Assembly (NCBI GenBank): GCA_913061185.1
Contig: CAJXTI010000003.1
Location: forward strand, 1 to 64,000
Direction: 5' to 3'
DNA from: an uncultured Oceanobacter sp.
GTDB taxonomy: Bacteria; Pseudomonadota; Gammaproteobacteria; Pseudomonadales; Oceanobacteraceae
Length of the DNA: 64,000 nucleotides
Part shown: positions 1 through 10,083 of the stretch, in pieces
Layout of the letters: every line of letters begins with the position of its first letter
How positions within the stretch are numbered: position 1 is the first letter of the stretch
The notes under the pieces: generated by a model
The model's input: only the letters and a program-made list of their open reading frames with translations
The model's database searches: none
What the model was told of the DNA's origin: nothing
Position numbers and translations under genes: made by a program

Positions 1-198
1 ATTAGCGCTTTTGACGCTGGATCATATGGGGAGCGTCCATCTCATCATCTATTTAATCCTGCACGACTCTGCGCGAGTGTTGCCGGTTTTTGACGTGACC
101 CATCAGGCCTGCAAACCGGCTTCGTGATTCGACACCATCCGAAAGCCCAGAGCGGCACCGGATTAAATATTCAAGAGTCAATTGTGCTCGTTCTGTCT
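1..198. other. window edge, no gene recognised
   Basis: No open frame in this stretch has a convincing start, ribosome binding site or recognisable product. It lies downstream of the leftward patatin-like gene and is most likely intergenic, or the edge of a neighbouring gene that cannot be identified here. Confidence 0.4.
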
Positions 199-1269
199 TT
201 ACCAGGGCAAGGGTTCGGCGATTTCGGCCCAGCGCTGCTGGCTGTGAATCCGATCCAGGGCATCCGCCAACGCTTCGCAAGCAGCCAGTGCCTGCTCCCA
301 GCGCAAGCAGCGCTGAGGGTAATCAAAGTCGTAAAAATCATCCAGATCCGGGATCCGCCCTCCCGGCAAGGTAGCCGCAAACTCCCATGACGGTGCCACG
401 ATGATGGTGCGGCGGTAATGTTCACGAGAAGCCGTTCGCCAGTGCAAGCGCTTGTCAAACCAGCCACCCTTGGGTGCCTGGGCAAAATAATGGGGATAAA
501 GCACAAAACCGGTTTTCGGCAACACTGGCAGGTCAAACTGGTAATCGGTAATACCGCCATCCCGGTAAGTACCTGCTGGCGCACCGGCAATATTACGTAC
601 CCCGGCAATTACCAGTGGAATCGCACCGGTCGCCAGGATCGCTGGACGCAGGTTATCTGCGGTCAATGTCACATGACGGGCGGGTAAATGAGGGAAATAG
701 TCGATCGGCGGTTTCTCAGGATGATGAAACAACACCCGGTCAATCCAGGGTCGCATGCCCTTGCGCGACAACAGATTCGCCCCGATAGCCCCGAGCCAAC
801 CGGCTGTTTGCAGCCATCGGGTATCACTGGCAGTCAGACCCCGACAGCGTGTTACCAGGGTGTGATAGCGCATAAAGGGATGTTCCAGGATTTCGCTGAT
901 GCCCTGCTCGCCCAACGCCAGATCAAGCATACGGCGACATTCAGCGGCCACTTCCAATGGCGTGGGTTTGGCCGAGTAGCGCTGGCTAACATAGGCTTCC
1001 AGAAAACGTTGATGCGCGGCCAGCGGCTCATTGCGGGCGAAACAACTGAGCCGCCAGGCACCGGCCGAAGTCCCGAGCAAATGCAGCGGCTCGGTACGAT
1101 GTTTGAACCACTCACTGAGCAGGTAACGATCCATCGCTGCCAGTGCCAGCCATTTCGGGCCACCGGATGCTCCAAGCACCACCTGGATATCGTCCGGTTG
1201 CAAACCATGGTCACGAATATGCTGTAGCGCCTCGACACCAGCAAACACCTTTAATGGTAAATTGGACAC
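199..1269 (-). CDS. patatin-like phospholipase family protein
   Basis: This is probably a serine acyl hydrolase acting on lipids with a Ser-Asp dyad. The protein (about 356 aa) has a glycine-rich stretch GASGGPK near residue 33 that fits the oxyanion hole, the nucleophile elbow GTSAG near residue 70, and a DGG motif in the second half that supplies the catalytic Asp. These three elements define the patatin fold. No signal peptide is seen, so it is likely cytoplasmic or membrane-associated. The start is uncertain: a GTG at 1269 follows an AGGG-type site, while a TTG at 1287 would add six residues. It is transcribed in the same direction as folA, which lies 57 bp upstream. The substrate cannot be deduced. 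Confidence 0.75.
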   Translation of the reverse strand: MSNLPLKVFAGVEALQHIRDHGLQPDDIQVVLGASGGPKWLALAAMDRYLLSEWFKHRTEPLHLLGTSAGAWRLSCFARNEPLAAHQRFLEAYVSQRYSAKPTPLEVAAECRRMLDLALGEQGISEILEHPFMRYHTLVTRCRGLTASDTRWLQTAGWLGAIGANLLSRKGMRPWIDRVLFHHPEKPPIDYFPHLPARHVTLTADNLRPAILATGAIPLVIAGVRNIAGAPAGTYRDGGITDYQFDLPVLPKTGFVLYPHYFAQAPKGGWFDKRLHWRTASREHYRRTIIVAPSWEFAATLPGGRIPDLDDFYDFDYPQRCLRWEQALAACEALADALDRIHSQQRWAEIAEPLPW

Positions 1270-1326
1270 AGCCCGAACCCTGCTCAATACAATGGGCCGC
1301 TATGATGAGAGGATTAAGGGCTGGAC

Positions 1327-1833
1327 TCAAGATCTGCGTTCGTACACCACAAAACGGTAGGGATACGGATTATCGTCACTCGGTGAATGCGCCTCTCTGC
1401 TCAGCTCCTGCCACTCGGCACGATCAAACTCGGGGAAAAAGGCATCCCCCTCAATATCGGCATCCACTTCCGTCAGATACAAGCGCTCAACCAGCGGCAA
1501 TACCTGCCGGTAAATCTCAGCCCCCCCCATAATCATGGCTTCCTCGGCACCGGTTTGCAGTGCCAGTCGGGCCGCCAGTTCGATGGCACACTCCAGACTG
1601 CTGACCACGGCCACGCCGTCGGCCTGATAGCCTGGCTGGCGACTGATCACAATATTGGCGCGACCGGGCAACGCCCGACCAATACTTTCATGGGTTTTGC
1701 GCCCCATGACGACAGGCTTGCCCATGGTGCTGTCACGGAAATACTTCAGATCACCAGGCAGGTGCCAGGGCAACTGGTTATTGAGACCGATAGTGTGATT
1801 GCGCGACAGGGCAACGATCAGGGACAACTTCAT
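1327..1833 (-). CDS. folA: dihydrofolate reductase
   Basis: FolA reduces dihydrofolate to tetrahydrofolate with NADPH. This regenerates the folate oxidised by thymidylate synthase, whose gene thyA lies about 2 kb away on the same strand. At 168 aa it has normal chromosomal FolA length. The N-terminus reads MKLSLIVALSRN, followed by the conserved LPWHLPGDLKYF substrate-site segment with its acidic residue, then the VVMGRKT and ESIGRALPGR nucleotide-binding segments. The ATG start has only a weak Shine-Dalgarno sequence but matches the family N-terminus. It is a chromosomal-type enzyme, not a plasmid trimethoprim-resistance form. Confidence 0.96.
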   Translation of the reverse strand: MKLSLIVALSRNHTIGLNNQLPWHLPGDLKYFRDSTMGKPVVMGRKTHESIGRALPGRANIVISRQPGYQADGVAVVSSLECAIELAARLALQTGAEEAMIMGGAEIYRQVLPLVERLYLTEVDADIEGDAFFPEFDRAEWQELSREAHSPSDDNPYPYRFVVYERRS

Positions 1834-1959
1834 GATGGCAAAAAACCGCTTCGAACCGGGGAAATGTCATGGCCGCTACCAGCCAGACGATGAAACGCTC
1901 GATGATAACGCCCACCCGGCAACAGAGCCAGTCCCAAACAAGCCAGCAATTTGTTTGAC

Positions 1960-3675
1960 TCAGTGGCAGCCAGCAATCAACAAGGGAAGGTCAGTGGCAG
2001 CAACCGGACGGGCAAAAAAATAGCCCTGATACTGATCGCAACCAAAATCTGCCAGTACGTCGAGGATATTCTGTTCTTCAACCCCCTCTGCCACCACTTT
2101 CAGCCCGAGATTGTGCGCCAGGCCAATAATCGAGTTGGCGATCGCGGCATCATTGCGATCCGTGACAATATCCTTGACGAAACTGCGGTCGATCTTGAGA
2201 TAATCAATCGGCAGGTCTTTCAGATAAGCCAATGAGGAGTAGCCCGTACCGAAGTCATCAATGGCAATACTGACGCCCAGATGTCGTAACTGACGGAGCA
2301 AAACCGCGCCTTGTTCGAGGTTGTACATCAAGGTACTTTCGGTAATTTCCAGGGCCAGACTGGTCGGTGGCAGCCCGGTATCCTGAATCGCCGCCTGAAT
2401 ACGTTCTCCCAGGTCGCGCTGACGAAACTGGCGCGGGGAAAGGTTAACGGAAATTTTACTGTTCAAACCGACCACGCCGTCATCCAGCCAACGCTTGTAC
2501 TGCTGGCAGGCACGTCGCAGCACCCACTCACCAAACGGTTCAATCAGCCCGGTATCTTCCAGCACCGGAATAAATACCGTCGGTGATACCAATCCCAATA
2601 CCGGATGCTCCCAACGTAACAGCACTTCAGCACCGACAAAATGCTGACCAACCACTGAGATTTGCGGCTGGTACACCAGTCGTAGTTCATCCCGCTCCAG
2701 AGCATGGTGCAAGGCACTTTCCAGCCCCAATCGAATCTTGTCCATAGGAGCGGTTTGTGGCGTAAAAACCTGACAGCCATTACGGCCATCGCGCTTGGCC
2801 TGGTGTAATGCCAACTCGGTACGGCGCACCATCTGACCGCAATCGTAGTTCGCCTCGCAAGACAAATCCGCACCAATACTGCCCGTTACAAAAATTTCAT
2901 GGCCATCAATGCGGAAAGGCGCTTTCAGTGCATGCATGAGTTTTTGCGCAATAGCAGTAACCACCTCGACACCCCGCACGGCATCCAGAATCACGGCAAA
3001 ACTGTTACCGCCCAGCCGGGCGACAGTATCCGAACGGCGCAGTTTTTCCTGTAGCCGTTGTGAACTCGCGATCAGTAACCGGTCGCCCAGCTGATGGCCG
3101 TAGACATCGTTCACCACCCGAAAACGGTCGAGGTCGATAAACAACAACCCCACATTGGTGCCGTTGCGATGCGCCTGAATCAGGCTTTGCTCCAGTCGAT
3201 CCTGAAACAACCCCCGGCCAGCCAAGCCGGTTAACGGATCAAAATGGCTGAGACGACGCAGCGATTGTTCGTATTCCATACGTACGACCGCGCCTTCGCA
3301 TAACTGATCCGTCTGCGCCTGTTCCAGCTGCTGTGCAGCAAAAACCTCCTGCGCACCACAAGGAATCAACCGTGCTACCGCCTCGCTGTCGATCGCATCC
3401 AGGGCAATCACCAGTGCCGCTGCTGGTAATTGCAATCGCACATGCCGGACGGTATCCAGCAGGGTATCGTCAGCCTGACCGCTGACAAGGCAAATAACAT
3501 CACCAGCACCAAGCCAGCGCTCAATGAGTTGCTCCAACGAGGGCAGCCATTCCTGCGGCACACGGGTGACCAACCGGGGAGACTCTGTCCCCGCATCCAG
3601 TGCACACACCAGCAATCTGGTACAGCGATAAGATGGCGCGCTTGAATCCATAACGCTCAACTTCAGATCAATCAT
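1960..3675 (-). CDS. GGDEF/EAL protein with degenerate cyclase motif
   Basis: This 571-aa cytoplasmic protein of c-di-GMP signalling has three parts: an N-terminal region of about 125 residues with no membrane segment (possibly a degenerate receiver-like domain), a GGDEF domain (about 140-300) and an EAL domain (about 315-565). The cyclase signature is GGNSF at 222-226 instead of GGDEF, so the catalytic acidic residue is missing. The allosteric I-site RRSD at 213-216 is kept. The EAL domain looks active, with EVL at 350-352, then DDFGTGYSS, KIDRSFV and EGVE. The likely role is a phosphodiesterase with a regulatory GGDEF domain. No Shine-Dalgarno sequence marks the start, and an ATG eight codons further in is an alternative. 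Confidence 0.9.
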   Translation of the reverse strand: MIDLKLSVMDSSAPSYRCTRLLVCALDAGTESPRLVTRVPQEWLPSLEQLIERWLGAGDVICLVSGQADDTLLDTVRHVRLQLPAAALVIALDAIDSEAVARLIPCGAQEVFAAQQLEQAQTDQLCEGAVVRMEYEQSLRRLSHFDPLTGLAGRGLFQDRLEQSLIQAHRNGTNVGLLFIDLDRFRVVNDVYGHQLGDRLLIASSQRLQEKLRRSDTVARLGGNSFAVILDAVRGVEVVTAIAQKLMHALKAPFRIDGHEIFVTGSIGADLSCEANYDCGQMVRRTELALHQAKRDGRNGCQVFTPQTAPMDKIRLGLESALHHALERDELRLVYQPQISVVGQHFVGAEVLLRWEHPVLGLVSPTVFIPVLEDTGLIEPFGEWVLRRACQQYKRWLDDGVVGLNSKISVNLSPRQFRQRDLGERIQAAIQDTGLPPTSLALEITESTLMYNLEQGAVLLRQLRHLGVSIAIDDFGTGYSSLAYLKDLPIDYLKIDRSFVKDIVTDRNDAAIANSIIGLAHNLGLKVVAEGVEEQNILDVLADFGCDQYQGYFFARPVAATDLPLLIAGCH

Positions 3676-3739
3676 GAATTCTGAGTATAGACACGGATCA
3701 GCAAGGTGCCGGATTCTGATACTTTTATCGGAATGGACA

Positions 3740-3800
3740 GCCCCTGATCAGGGGCATGGATATCACTGGAACAAGCAGGGGCTGATGTCGATCAGACCCC
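3740..3800. other. two GC-rich inverted repeats downstream of thyA
   Basis: A perfect palindrome, GCCCCTGATCAGGGGC, occupies 3740-3755. A related imperfect hairpin at 3778-3800 has GGGG and CCCC ends with TGAT/ATCA inside. They lie between thyA and the GGDEF/EAL gene, both read leftwards. They may form a terminator or processing signal, but neither is followed by a clear T-run, so intrinsic termination is not established. Confidence 0.4.
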
Positions 3801-3817
3801 AGAGCGGCGGCTCTGGC

Positions 3818-4612
3818 TCAGATTGCAACCGGTGCCTTGATATGCGGATGATGCTGATAACCATCAATAACAAAGTCGCCAAAATGATAGTCAAACAGTG
3901 ATTCAGGTTTGCGTTGAATCACCAGCTTCGGCAGAGGCAGCGGAGTGCGAGACAACTGTTCATCCGTCTGTTGCAGGTGATTGGCGTACAGGTGCACGTC
4001 ACCACCAGTCCAGACAAAATCACCAACCTGTAAATCACATTGCTGCGCCACCATATGCACCAGCAAGGCATAGCTGGCGATATTAAAGGGCACACCGAGA
4101 AAAATATCGGCACTGCGCTGATACAACTGGCAAGACAACTTGCCATCGGCGACATAAAACTGGAAAAATGCATGGCAAGGAGGCAAGGCCATATGACTGA
4201 TCTCACCGACATTCCAGGCACTGACAATCAGACGGCGAGAATCGGGGTTATTCCTGATCTGCTCAATCAGCTGGCTGATCTGATCTATATGCTCACCCTT
4301 CGCGGTCGGCCACGAGCGCCATTGAGAGCCGTACACTGGCCCTAGGTTGCCATCCTCATCGGCCCACTCATCCCAGATCGACACCCCGTTTTCTTTCAGG
4401 TAACGGATGTTGGTCTCGCCACTGAGGAACCACAACAGCTCATGAATAATCGAGCGCAGATGCAGTTTCTTGGTGGTCACCAGCGGAAACCCCTCACTGA
4501 GATCAAAGCGCATCTGATAACCAAAACAGCTGTAGGTGCCCGTGCCGGTGCGGTCTTGCTTGAACACGCCGTGCTCACGTACATGGTGCATCAGTTGCAG
4601 ATACTGCTTCAT
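3818..4612 (-). CDS. thyA: thymidylate synthase
   Basis: ThyA methylates dUMP to dTMP using 5,10-methylene-tetrahydrofolate, leaving dihydrofolate for FolA. The 264-aa length equals the E. coli enzyme. The catalytic cysteine is C146 in [10 protein letters not shown], and the phosphate-binding arginine pair lies in [11 protein letters not shown]. The N-terminus with its QDRTGTGT segment is typical. It starts at ATG 4612 after an AAGGG-type site, 26 bp downstream of lgt. This lgt-thyA order is common in gammaproteobacteria and suggests co-transcription. Confidence 0.97.
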   Translation of the reverse strand: MKQYLQLMHHVREHGVFKQDRTGTGTYSCFGYQMRFDLSEGFPLVTTKKLHLRSIIHELLWFLSGETNIRYLKENGVSIWDEWADEDGNLGPVYGSQWRSWPTAKGEHIDQISQLIEQIRNNPDSRRLIVSAWNVGEISHMALPPCHAFFQFYVADGKLSCQLYQRSADIFLGVPFNIASYALLVHMVAQQCDLQVGDFVWTGGDVHLYANHLQQTDEQLSRTPLPLPKLVIQRKPESLFDYHFGDFVIDGYQHHPHIKAPVAI

Positions 4613-4638
4613 ACATTACCCTTTTTATCAAAAAATGC

Positions 4639-5445
4639 TCAATTGACTGGCGCAAAGCGGTTACGACGATAAGCCACCACCAGCAAAATCAATCCGGCCA
4701 GAATCATCGGCAGACTCAACAACTGCCCACGGCTCATCCAGCCAAACAGATCAAATCCGATATGGGCATCCGGCTCGCGGAAGAATTCGGCGACACTGCG
4801 CAGAATACCGTATCCGAACAGAAAAACGGCACCCACTGCCATTCTGGGACGCGGACGATTGGAGTACCACAGCACCACCACAAACAGCAGCAAACCTTCC
4901 AGACCGGCCTGATACAACTGCGACGGGTGACGCGGCAAGTCGTCTGCACGAGGGAACACCATCGCCCAGGGCACCAGCGCAGGGTCTGCCACACGGCCCC
5001 AGAGTTCACCCCCAATAAAGTTACCAATACGGCCGAACATCAAGCCAATCGGCACCAGTGGTGCAACAAAATCGCCTACATCAAAATAATTCTTTTTGTA
5101 CTTGAAACTGAACCAGCCCAGGGCTGCCAGTACGCCCAACAGGCCACCATGAAACGACATCCCCCCTTCCCAAACCCGGAACAGCCATAACGGGTCTTCC
5201 AGAAACTGCGGAAAGTTATAAAACAAGACATAGCCAAAACGGCCACCCAAAATCACTCCCATGGCACCAAAAAAGACCAGATCCGACACCTGCTGATCGT
5301 TCCAGCCGGAGCGAGGCCGACGTGCCCGCCAGGTTGCCAGCCAGTAGGCGGCACCAAAGGCCAGCAGATACATCAGGCCATACCAGTGAATTTTTAATGG
5401 CCCAATGGCCAATGCAACAGGATCAATCTCGGGATAGGTCAACAT
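4639..5445 (-). CDS. lgt: prolipoprotein diacylglyceryl transferase
   Basis: Lgt is the inner-membrane enzyme that transfers diacylglycerol from phosphatidylglycerol to the lipobox cysteine of prolipoproteins, the first step of lipoprotein maturation. The 268-aa protein has about seven hydrophobic segments. It carries the Lgt signature around [14 protein letters not shown], the early [12 protein letters not shown] segment, and the downstream [12 protein letters not shown] and [17 protein letters not shown] motifs. The ATG at 5445 follows AAGGACG. Lipoproteins in this window that would depend on it include the imelysin, the RND adaptor, the outer-membrane factor and the 49.7-kb binding protein. 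Confidence 0.97.
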   Translation of the reverse strand: MLTYPEIDPVALAIGPLKIHWYGLMYLLAFGAAYWLATWRARRPRSGWNDQQVSDLVFFGAMGVILGGRFGYVLFYNFPQFLEDPLWLFRVWEGGMSFHGGLLGVLAALGWFSFKYKKNYFDVGDFVAPLVPIGLMFGRIGNFIGGELWGRVADPALVPWAMVFPRADDLPRHPSQLYQAGLEGLLLFVVVLWYSNRPRPRMAVGAVFLFGYGILRSVAEFFREPDAHIGFDLFGWMSRGQLLSLPMILAGLILLVVAYRRNRFAPVN

Positions 5446-5529
5446 GGTGACGTCCTTGCAAAAAAGTTACCCCGGCCAGAAGCGAGGACAATGGATACTG
5501 CGATAAGAGTCTAGCGGGCCAGTTCGACA

Positions 5530-6324
5530 TCAAAATGACAGGCTCAAAAACTTGATCGACACACAGATCAACAACACCGCAAACGCTTTTTTCAGCTTGC
5601 CCTGATCCAGCCGGTGAGCCAGATGAGCACCCAGCCGGGCAAACGGCACACTGGTCAGCACAATACCGGCAACTGCGGGCCAATAGACAAATCCAGAACT
5701 CCAGGCAGGCAACTCCGGGTTGCCCCAGCCCGACCAGATATTAGTCAGCGTCCCCGTCAGCGCGATAGGGAAACCACAGGCCGCCGACGTCGCCACCGCC
5801 CGCCGCATATCAATCTTGCGCCAGCTCAGATAGGGCACTGCAAACGTCCCGCCGCCAATTCCGAACCAGGAGGAACCAAAACCAATAACCGCGCCTGCCA
5901 CGGCCAGCTCCTTGCGCCCAGGAGGTAAATCACCTGGTCGCGGCTGCAAGCCAAAAAACATCTGAATCCCCAGCAATCCTGCAAAGACACCAATAATTTT
6001 CAACAGTAGCGGCCCCGGTACCTCAGCAATCAACACCACACCAAGGCTGGTGCCAACGACGATACCCAGTGTCATCAGCGACACCATATGCCAGTCGATG
6101 GCACCTTTCTGGAGATGGGCACGGATTGAGCTGACGGAGGTAAATACAATCGTCGCCAGCGAGGTAGCGACCGCCATATGGGTCATCACATCAACGCCGA
6201 CGCCTTCGGCTGCCAGCGCAAACAACACCGCCGGAACAATGATCATGCCACCGCCAATGCCAAACAGCCCGGCCAGTGTCCCGGCAAAGGCACCGACGGC
6301 GAGATACATAAACAGCGTGACCAC
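5530..6324 (-). CDS. TauE/SafE family membrane transporter
   Basis: This is an inner-membrane protein of the TauE/SafE (DUF81) family, whose characterised members export sulfite, sulfoacetate or other small anions. The 264-aa product has about eight hydrophobic segments and the family's two glycine-rich repeats, GLFGIGGGMIIVP near the N-terminus and GSSWFGIGGGTFAVP in the second half. I chose the GTG at 6324 because GGGAGG lies six bases upstream. The same frame stays open to 6531, but that extension is not membrane-like and would run toward the divergent NRDE gene. The substrate is unknown. Confidence 0.85.
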   Translation of the reverse strand: MVTLFMYLAVGAFAGTLAGLFGIGGGMIIVPAVLFALAAEGVGVDVMTHMAVATSLATIVFTSVSSIRAHLQKGAIDWHMVSLMTLGIVVGTSLGVVLIAEVPGPLLLKIIGVFAGLLGIQMFFGLQPRPGDLPPGRKELAVAGAVIGFGSSWFGIGGGTFAVPYLSWRKIDMRRAVATSAACGFPIALTGTLTNIWSGWGNPELPAWSSGFVYWPAVAGIVLTSVPFARLGAHLAHRLDQGKLKKAFAVLLICVSIKFLSLSF

Positions 6325-6469
6325 AGACCACCTCCCGGGCAGAAAATTCAAGGCGCGCATTATGACCCAGCGCAACGTCAATGGCGAACAACGACGCCAA
6401 CCGGGCAACGGTCGCCAAGCGGTGACGATAGCGGTAACCTTGAAGACCCTGTCTATTAAGGACACCCGC

Positions 6470-7216
6470 ATGTGCCTGATCGTGTTTGACTGGCAACCCG
6501 GTGCAGAACAATGGCTGGCCCTGGCCGCCAATCGTGATGAGTTTCATGCCCGCCCGACTGCCTCCCTGCATCGCTGGCCAGGCCAGCCAACACTGCTCGC
6601 CGGGCAGGATTTACAACAAGGTGGCACCTGGCTTGGCATCACCCAGGACCTGCGCTTCGCCGCCGTCACTAATATTCGTTTACCCAACCCACCCGATAAT
6701 GTTCGCTCCCGTGGCGAGCTGGTAACCCGCTATCTCAATAGTACCCAAACACCGGCCGCCTTTGCCCGTTCGCTGCTGTCAGAAGCATCGCAATATGGCC
6801 GTTTCAATCTGCTGTGTGGTACACCCGAACAACTGTGGTACATCACCAATACGCCGCAACCCACGGCTCATGCCGTCACTCCGGGGCAACACGTACTCAG
6901 CAATGCCTGGCTCGACAGCGACTGGCCCAAAGCCCAACTGGCGCGGACGCAGTTACAAACATGGCAGGGAGATCAGCATCAATTAACCCGGCTACTGAAC
7001 CGGCGGGTGCCATGGCCAGACCAGTGCTTACCCGATACCGGCGTAACAGCTGAACTGGAACGACTATTATCGGCCCAGTTTATTACCTCTGCCCGCTACG
7101 GCACCCGTAGCAGCAGCAGCCTGATTGGCCGCAGGCAGCGATTGGCAATTGAAGAGCAACTCTGGTTTGATAATGGTGAAAGCGGTCAGTCGCGCCGCTT
7201 TCAGGTGCCTGACTAA
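6470..7216 (+). CDS. NRDE (TANGO2-like) family protein
   Basis: This is a member of the NRDE family, related to eukaryotic TANGO2, whose biochemical function is not settled. The 248-aa protein starts MCLIVFDW with the conserved Cys at position 2 (Ntn-hydrolase-like) and has the defining AANRDEF motif near residue 20, followed by LAGQDLQQGGTWLGI. The ATG at 6470 follows AAGGA. The frame remains open far upstream, but that extension is antisense to the exporter and lacks family similarity. It is divergent from the TauE-type gene, with about 145 bp between them. Confidence 0.85.
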   Translation: MCLIVFDWQPGAEQWLALAANRDEFHARPTASLHRWPGQPTLLAGQDLQQGGTWLGITQDLRFAAVTNIRLPNPPDNVRSRGELVTRYLNSTQTPAAFARSLLSEASQYGRFNLLCGTPEQLWYITNTPQPTAHAVTPGQHVLSNAWLDSDWPKAQLARTQLQTWQGDQHQLTRLLNRRVPWPDQCLPDTGVTAELERLLSAQFITSARYGTRSSSSLIGRRQRLAIEEQLWFDNGESGQSRRFQVPD

Positions 7217-7296
7217 CGGACGAACAGCCACCTTGCAAAACGAATCAGACACCCGCTAGAGAGCGATTGAATGGCAGGATCAACAGGACACCGGCA

Positions 7297-9582
7297 TCAG
7301 CATCGGCCTGATGCCGGGCCGATGATGCGACCGAAACCTTCCTTTTCCAGTGCCAGCTGCACCATCGCCGCAATCACATGAGCGCTCTCGATCTGCATCA
7401 CCTGATCAAGCAGACGTTGCGCCCACTCCAGATTGATGCCCCGGATTACCGATTTCACCTTCGGTAAATTGGTCGCGTTCATCGATAACATGTCATAACC
7501 CATCGCCATCAACAGCACGCTGCCAAGCGGATTACCCGCCAGCTCCCCGCAGACACTGACCGGCTTACCCACTTCATGGGCAGCTTCTGCAATGATTTTG
7601 AGGGCCGACAGCACCGCTGGATGAAACGCCTGATAGAGATCGGCAACCCGCGGGTTATTACGATCCACCGCCAGCAGATACTGGGTCAGGTCATTACTGC
7701 CGACCGACAAGAAGTCGACTCGCAAGCCCAGATCACGAATCTGGAATACCGCCGAGGGCACTTCGATCATCACCCCCACTTGTGGCATATCGACATCGCA
7801 ACCTTCTTCGATGACTTCGGCGTGGGCACGATAGATCAAGTGCAACGCCTCATCGACTTCATGCACACTGCTGATCATCGGCAACATGATGCGCAGATTA
7901 TTCAGACCCTCACTGGCTTTCAGCATCGCCCGCACCTGTACCAGAAAGATTTCCGGATGATCCAGTGTCACCCGGATACCCCGCCAGCCCAGAAAGGGGT
8001 TAGCTTCGTTGATCGGAAAATAGGTCAACGACTTGTCGCCGCCGATATCCAGAGTCCTCATAGTCACCGGTGCCGGTGCAAACATTTCCAGTTGTTGACG
8101 ATAGATTTTCTGCTGTTCACTTTCACTGGGAAAACGATCCTGCATCATGAAAGGGACTTCGGTACGGTATAAACCCACACCTTCGGCACCGCGATCCAGG
8201 CTGCGCAAGGCATCGGTCAGCAAACCGGTGTTGACCCACAGCGGAATACGATGACCATCCAGAGTAATCGCCGGTTCGTCCCGCAGTACTTCCAGATCTT
8301 CCTGCAGCGCCAGCTCTTCTTCGTAAATTTCCTGATACTGCTCGCGGATCTCTTCATTGGGATTGGAAATCAACACCCCCCGATAACCATCCACAATCAG
8401 ATCCTTGCCATGTAATTGGGCATAGGGTAAATCCACCACCCCCATCACGGTTGGAATACCCATCGCCCGAGCCAAAATCGCCACGTGCGAATTGGAGGAA
8501 CCCTTCACCGACACCAGCCCGCGCAGCTTGCTGGTAGGAACTTCCCCCAACATCGCCGGAGTCAGCTCTTCACTGACCAGAATGCAGTCATCCGGAAATT
8601 CATCTTCTTCCGGCTCATCTTCGGAAACGCCCTGAAGATGAGCCAAAATCCGGGTGCCCAGATCAAGAATATCCGTCGCCCGCTCGCGCAGGTAGACATC
8701 TTCCATTAACTGGAAGTGGCCAACATACTGCATCACCACCTGTCGCAAGGCACCGGGAGCCCAATGGCCTTCACGAATACGACCGGTGACTTCCGCACCC
8801 AGGGCGTTGTCATCAAGCATATTGATATACACATCAAACAGCGCCATCTCTTCCGGGCGCAAGTCGTTGCTAAGCTGGGCACCGAGCTGGCGGATTTCAC
8901 CACGCGCAGCAATCAATGCCCGGTCAAAATTTTCCAGTTCAAGCTCAATACTCTCGGCCATCTTGTCGACCACACTGATCAGATCGGCGGCCGGCGTAAT
9001 CACATAACCCGTTCCCAACCCGACACCAGCAGCCCCTGGCGCACCATTGAAGCGGGTGCTCTTGCGCTCGGTGTTGGCAGGCGTCAATTCAAGAATATTA
9101 CCCGTGGCTTCGGCATGGGCAATCACCCCTGCCAGCTGCGCCGACATGGTGCCCAAAAAGGCCTCTTCGCCTTCATCAAACTGGCGGCTGTCACGCTGCT
9201 GTACCACCAGCACACCCATCAGGCGCTTGTTGTGAATAATCGGCACACCAAGAAACGACAGAAACGGGTCTTCTCCGGTCTCGGACAAAAAGTGGAATTT
9301 GGGATGAGAAGGGGCATTATCAATATTAATAGGCTCGGCGCGTGCGCCTACTAACCCGACCAAACCCTGGGATGAAGAGAGGCTGACCCGGCCAACGGCT
9401 TCCTGCTTCAGACCTTCAGTGGCCATCAGCACATAGCGCTTGCTGTCCGCATCAAACAGGTAAACAGAGCATACCTCGGTTTCCATGGCCTCACGGATAC
9501 GCACCACCACCACTCTTAAGGCATCATTAAGATCGCTGGCGCTGCTGACCTCCTGGACGATTCGGCGAAGTATGTCGAGCAT
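7297..9582 (-). CDS. ptsP: PEP-protein phosphotransferase PtsP (EI-Ntr)
   Basis: PtsP is the first enzyme of the nitrogen phosphotransferase system. It autophosphorylates on histidine with phosphoenolpyruvate and passes the phosphate to NPr. The 761-aa protein has an N-terminal GAF domain (about 15-155), then the phospho-histidine domain with the active-site His in SNSHVAILARAMG, and a C-terminal PEP-binding TIM barrel. The barrel shows GVGLYRTEVPFM, GDKSLTYFPINEANPFLGWR and the catalytic Cys in VSVCGELAGNP. The length matches E. coli PtsP. Start ATG 9582 follows GAGG. It lies 6 bp downstream of rppH, the conserved rppH-ptsP pair. Confidence 0.96.
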   Translation of the reverse strand: MLDILRRIVQEVSSASDLNDALRVVVVRIREAMETEVCSVYLFDADSKRYVLMATEGLKQEAVGRVSLSSSQGLVGLVGARAEPINIDNAPSHPKFHFLSETGEDPFLSFLGVPIIHNKRLMGVLVVQQRDSRQFDEGEEAFLGTMSAQLAGVIAHAEATGNILELTPANTERKSTRFNGAPGAAGVGLGTGYVITPAADLISVVDKMAESIELELENFDRALIAARGEIRQLGAQLSNDLRPEEMALFDVYINMLDDNALGAEVTGRIREGHWAPGALRQVVMQYVGHFQLMEDVYLRERATDILDLGTRILAHLQGVSEDEPEEDEFPDDCILVSEELTPAMLGEVPTSKLRGLVSVKGSSNSHVAILARAMGIPTVMGVVDLPYAQLHGKDLIVDGYRGVLISNPNEEIREQYQEIYEEELALQEDLEVLRDEPAITLDGHRIPLWVNTGLLTDALRSLDRGAEGVGLYRTEVPFMMQDRFPSESEQQKIYRQQLEMFAPAPVTMRTLDIGGDKSLTYFPINEANPFLGWRGIRVTLDHPEIFLVQVRAMLKASEGLNNLRIMLPMISSVHEVDEALHLIYRAHAEVIEEGCDVDMPQVGVMIEVPSAVFQIRDLGLRVDFLSVGSNDLTQYLLAVDRNNPRVADLYQAFHPAVLSALKIIAEAAHEVGKPVSVCGELAGNPLGSVLLMAMGYDMLSMNATNLPKVKSVIRGINLEWAQRLLDQVMQIESAHVIAAMVQLALEKEGFGRIIGPASGRC

Positions 9583-9588
9583 AGGACC

Positions 9589-10083
9589 TCAACTGGTGCT
9601 TTTACGTTGCAAGCGAGCGATTTTCGGCGCCAACTCAGTCATTGCGCGACGATATACATCGCGCTTGAAAGCGACTACCTCACCCAGCGGAAACCAGTAA
9701 CTAACCCAGTCCCAACCATCAAACTCCGGTTTGGGTGATGCGGCCACGTCGATTCGTGCTTCTTCCGTGGTCAACTTTAACAGATACCACTTTTGCTTTT
9801 GGCCAACACACACCGGCTGGCGGCCTTGACGGATCATACGTTTTGGCAAGCGATAACGCAGCCAGCCACGGGTACACCCCAGAATCTGGACATCCTCGGC
9901 CGTCAGCCCCACTTCTTCGGTCAACTCCCGATAAAGCGCATGTTCCGGGGATTCACCCTGTTTGATACCGCCTTGTGGAAATTGCCAGGCATCCTGTCCT
10001 ATGCGTCTGGCCCAGAGCACTTGGCCCAGGTCATTACACAGAATGATACCGACATTCGGGCGGTAACCCTGATCATCAATCAC
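9589..10083 (-). CDS. rppH: RNA pyrophosphohydrolase
   Basis: RppH is a Nudix hydrolase that removes pyrophosphate from the 5' end of primary transcripts and so triggers RNase E-dependent decay. The 164-aa protein begins [16 protein letters not shown], as in the family, followed by [12 protein letters not shown] and the Nudix box ending RELTEEVGL with its metal-binding glutamates. WLRYRLPK and KWYLLKL are also typical. The GTG at 10083 is the best start, after a GGATGG-type site. It is the first gene of a two-gene unit with ptsP. Confidence 0.96.
   Translation of the reverse strand: MIDDQGYRPNVGIILCNDLGQVLWARRIGQDAWQFPQGGIKQGESPEHALYRELTEEVGLTAEDVQILGCTRGWLRYRLPKRMIRQGRQPVCVGQKQKWYLLKLTTEEARIDVAASPKPEFDGWDWVSYWFPLGEVVAFKRDVYRRAMTELAPKIARLQRKSTS

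Noticed and set aside
6325-6531. N-terminal extension of the TauE-type exporter
   Set aside because: It lacks hydrophobicity and family similarity and runs into the start region of the divergent NRDE gene, while a GTG with a strong ribosome binding site lies at 6324.
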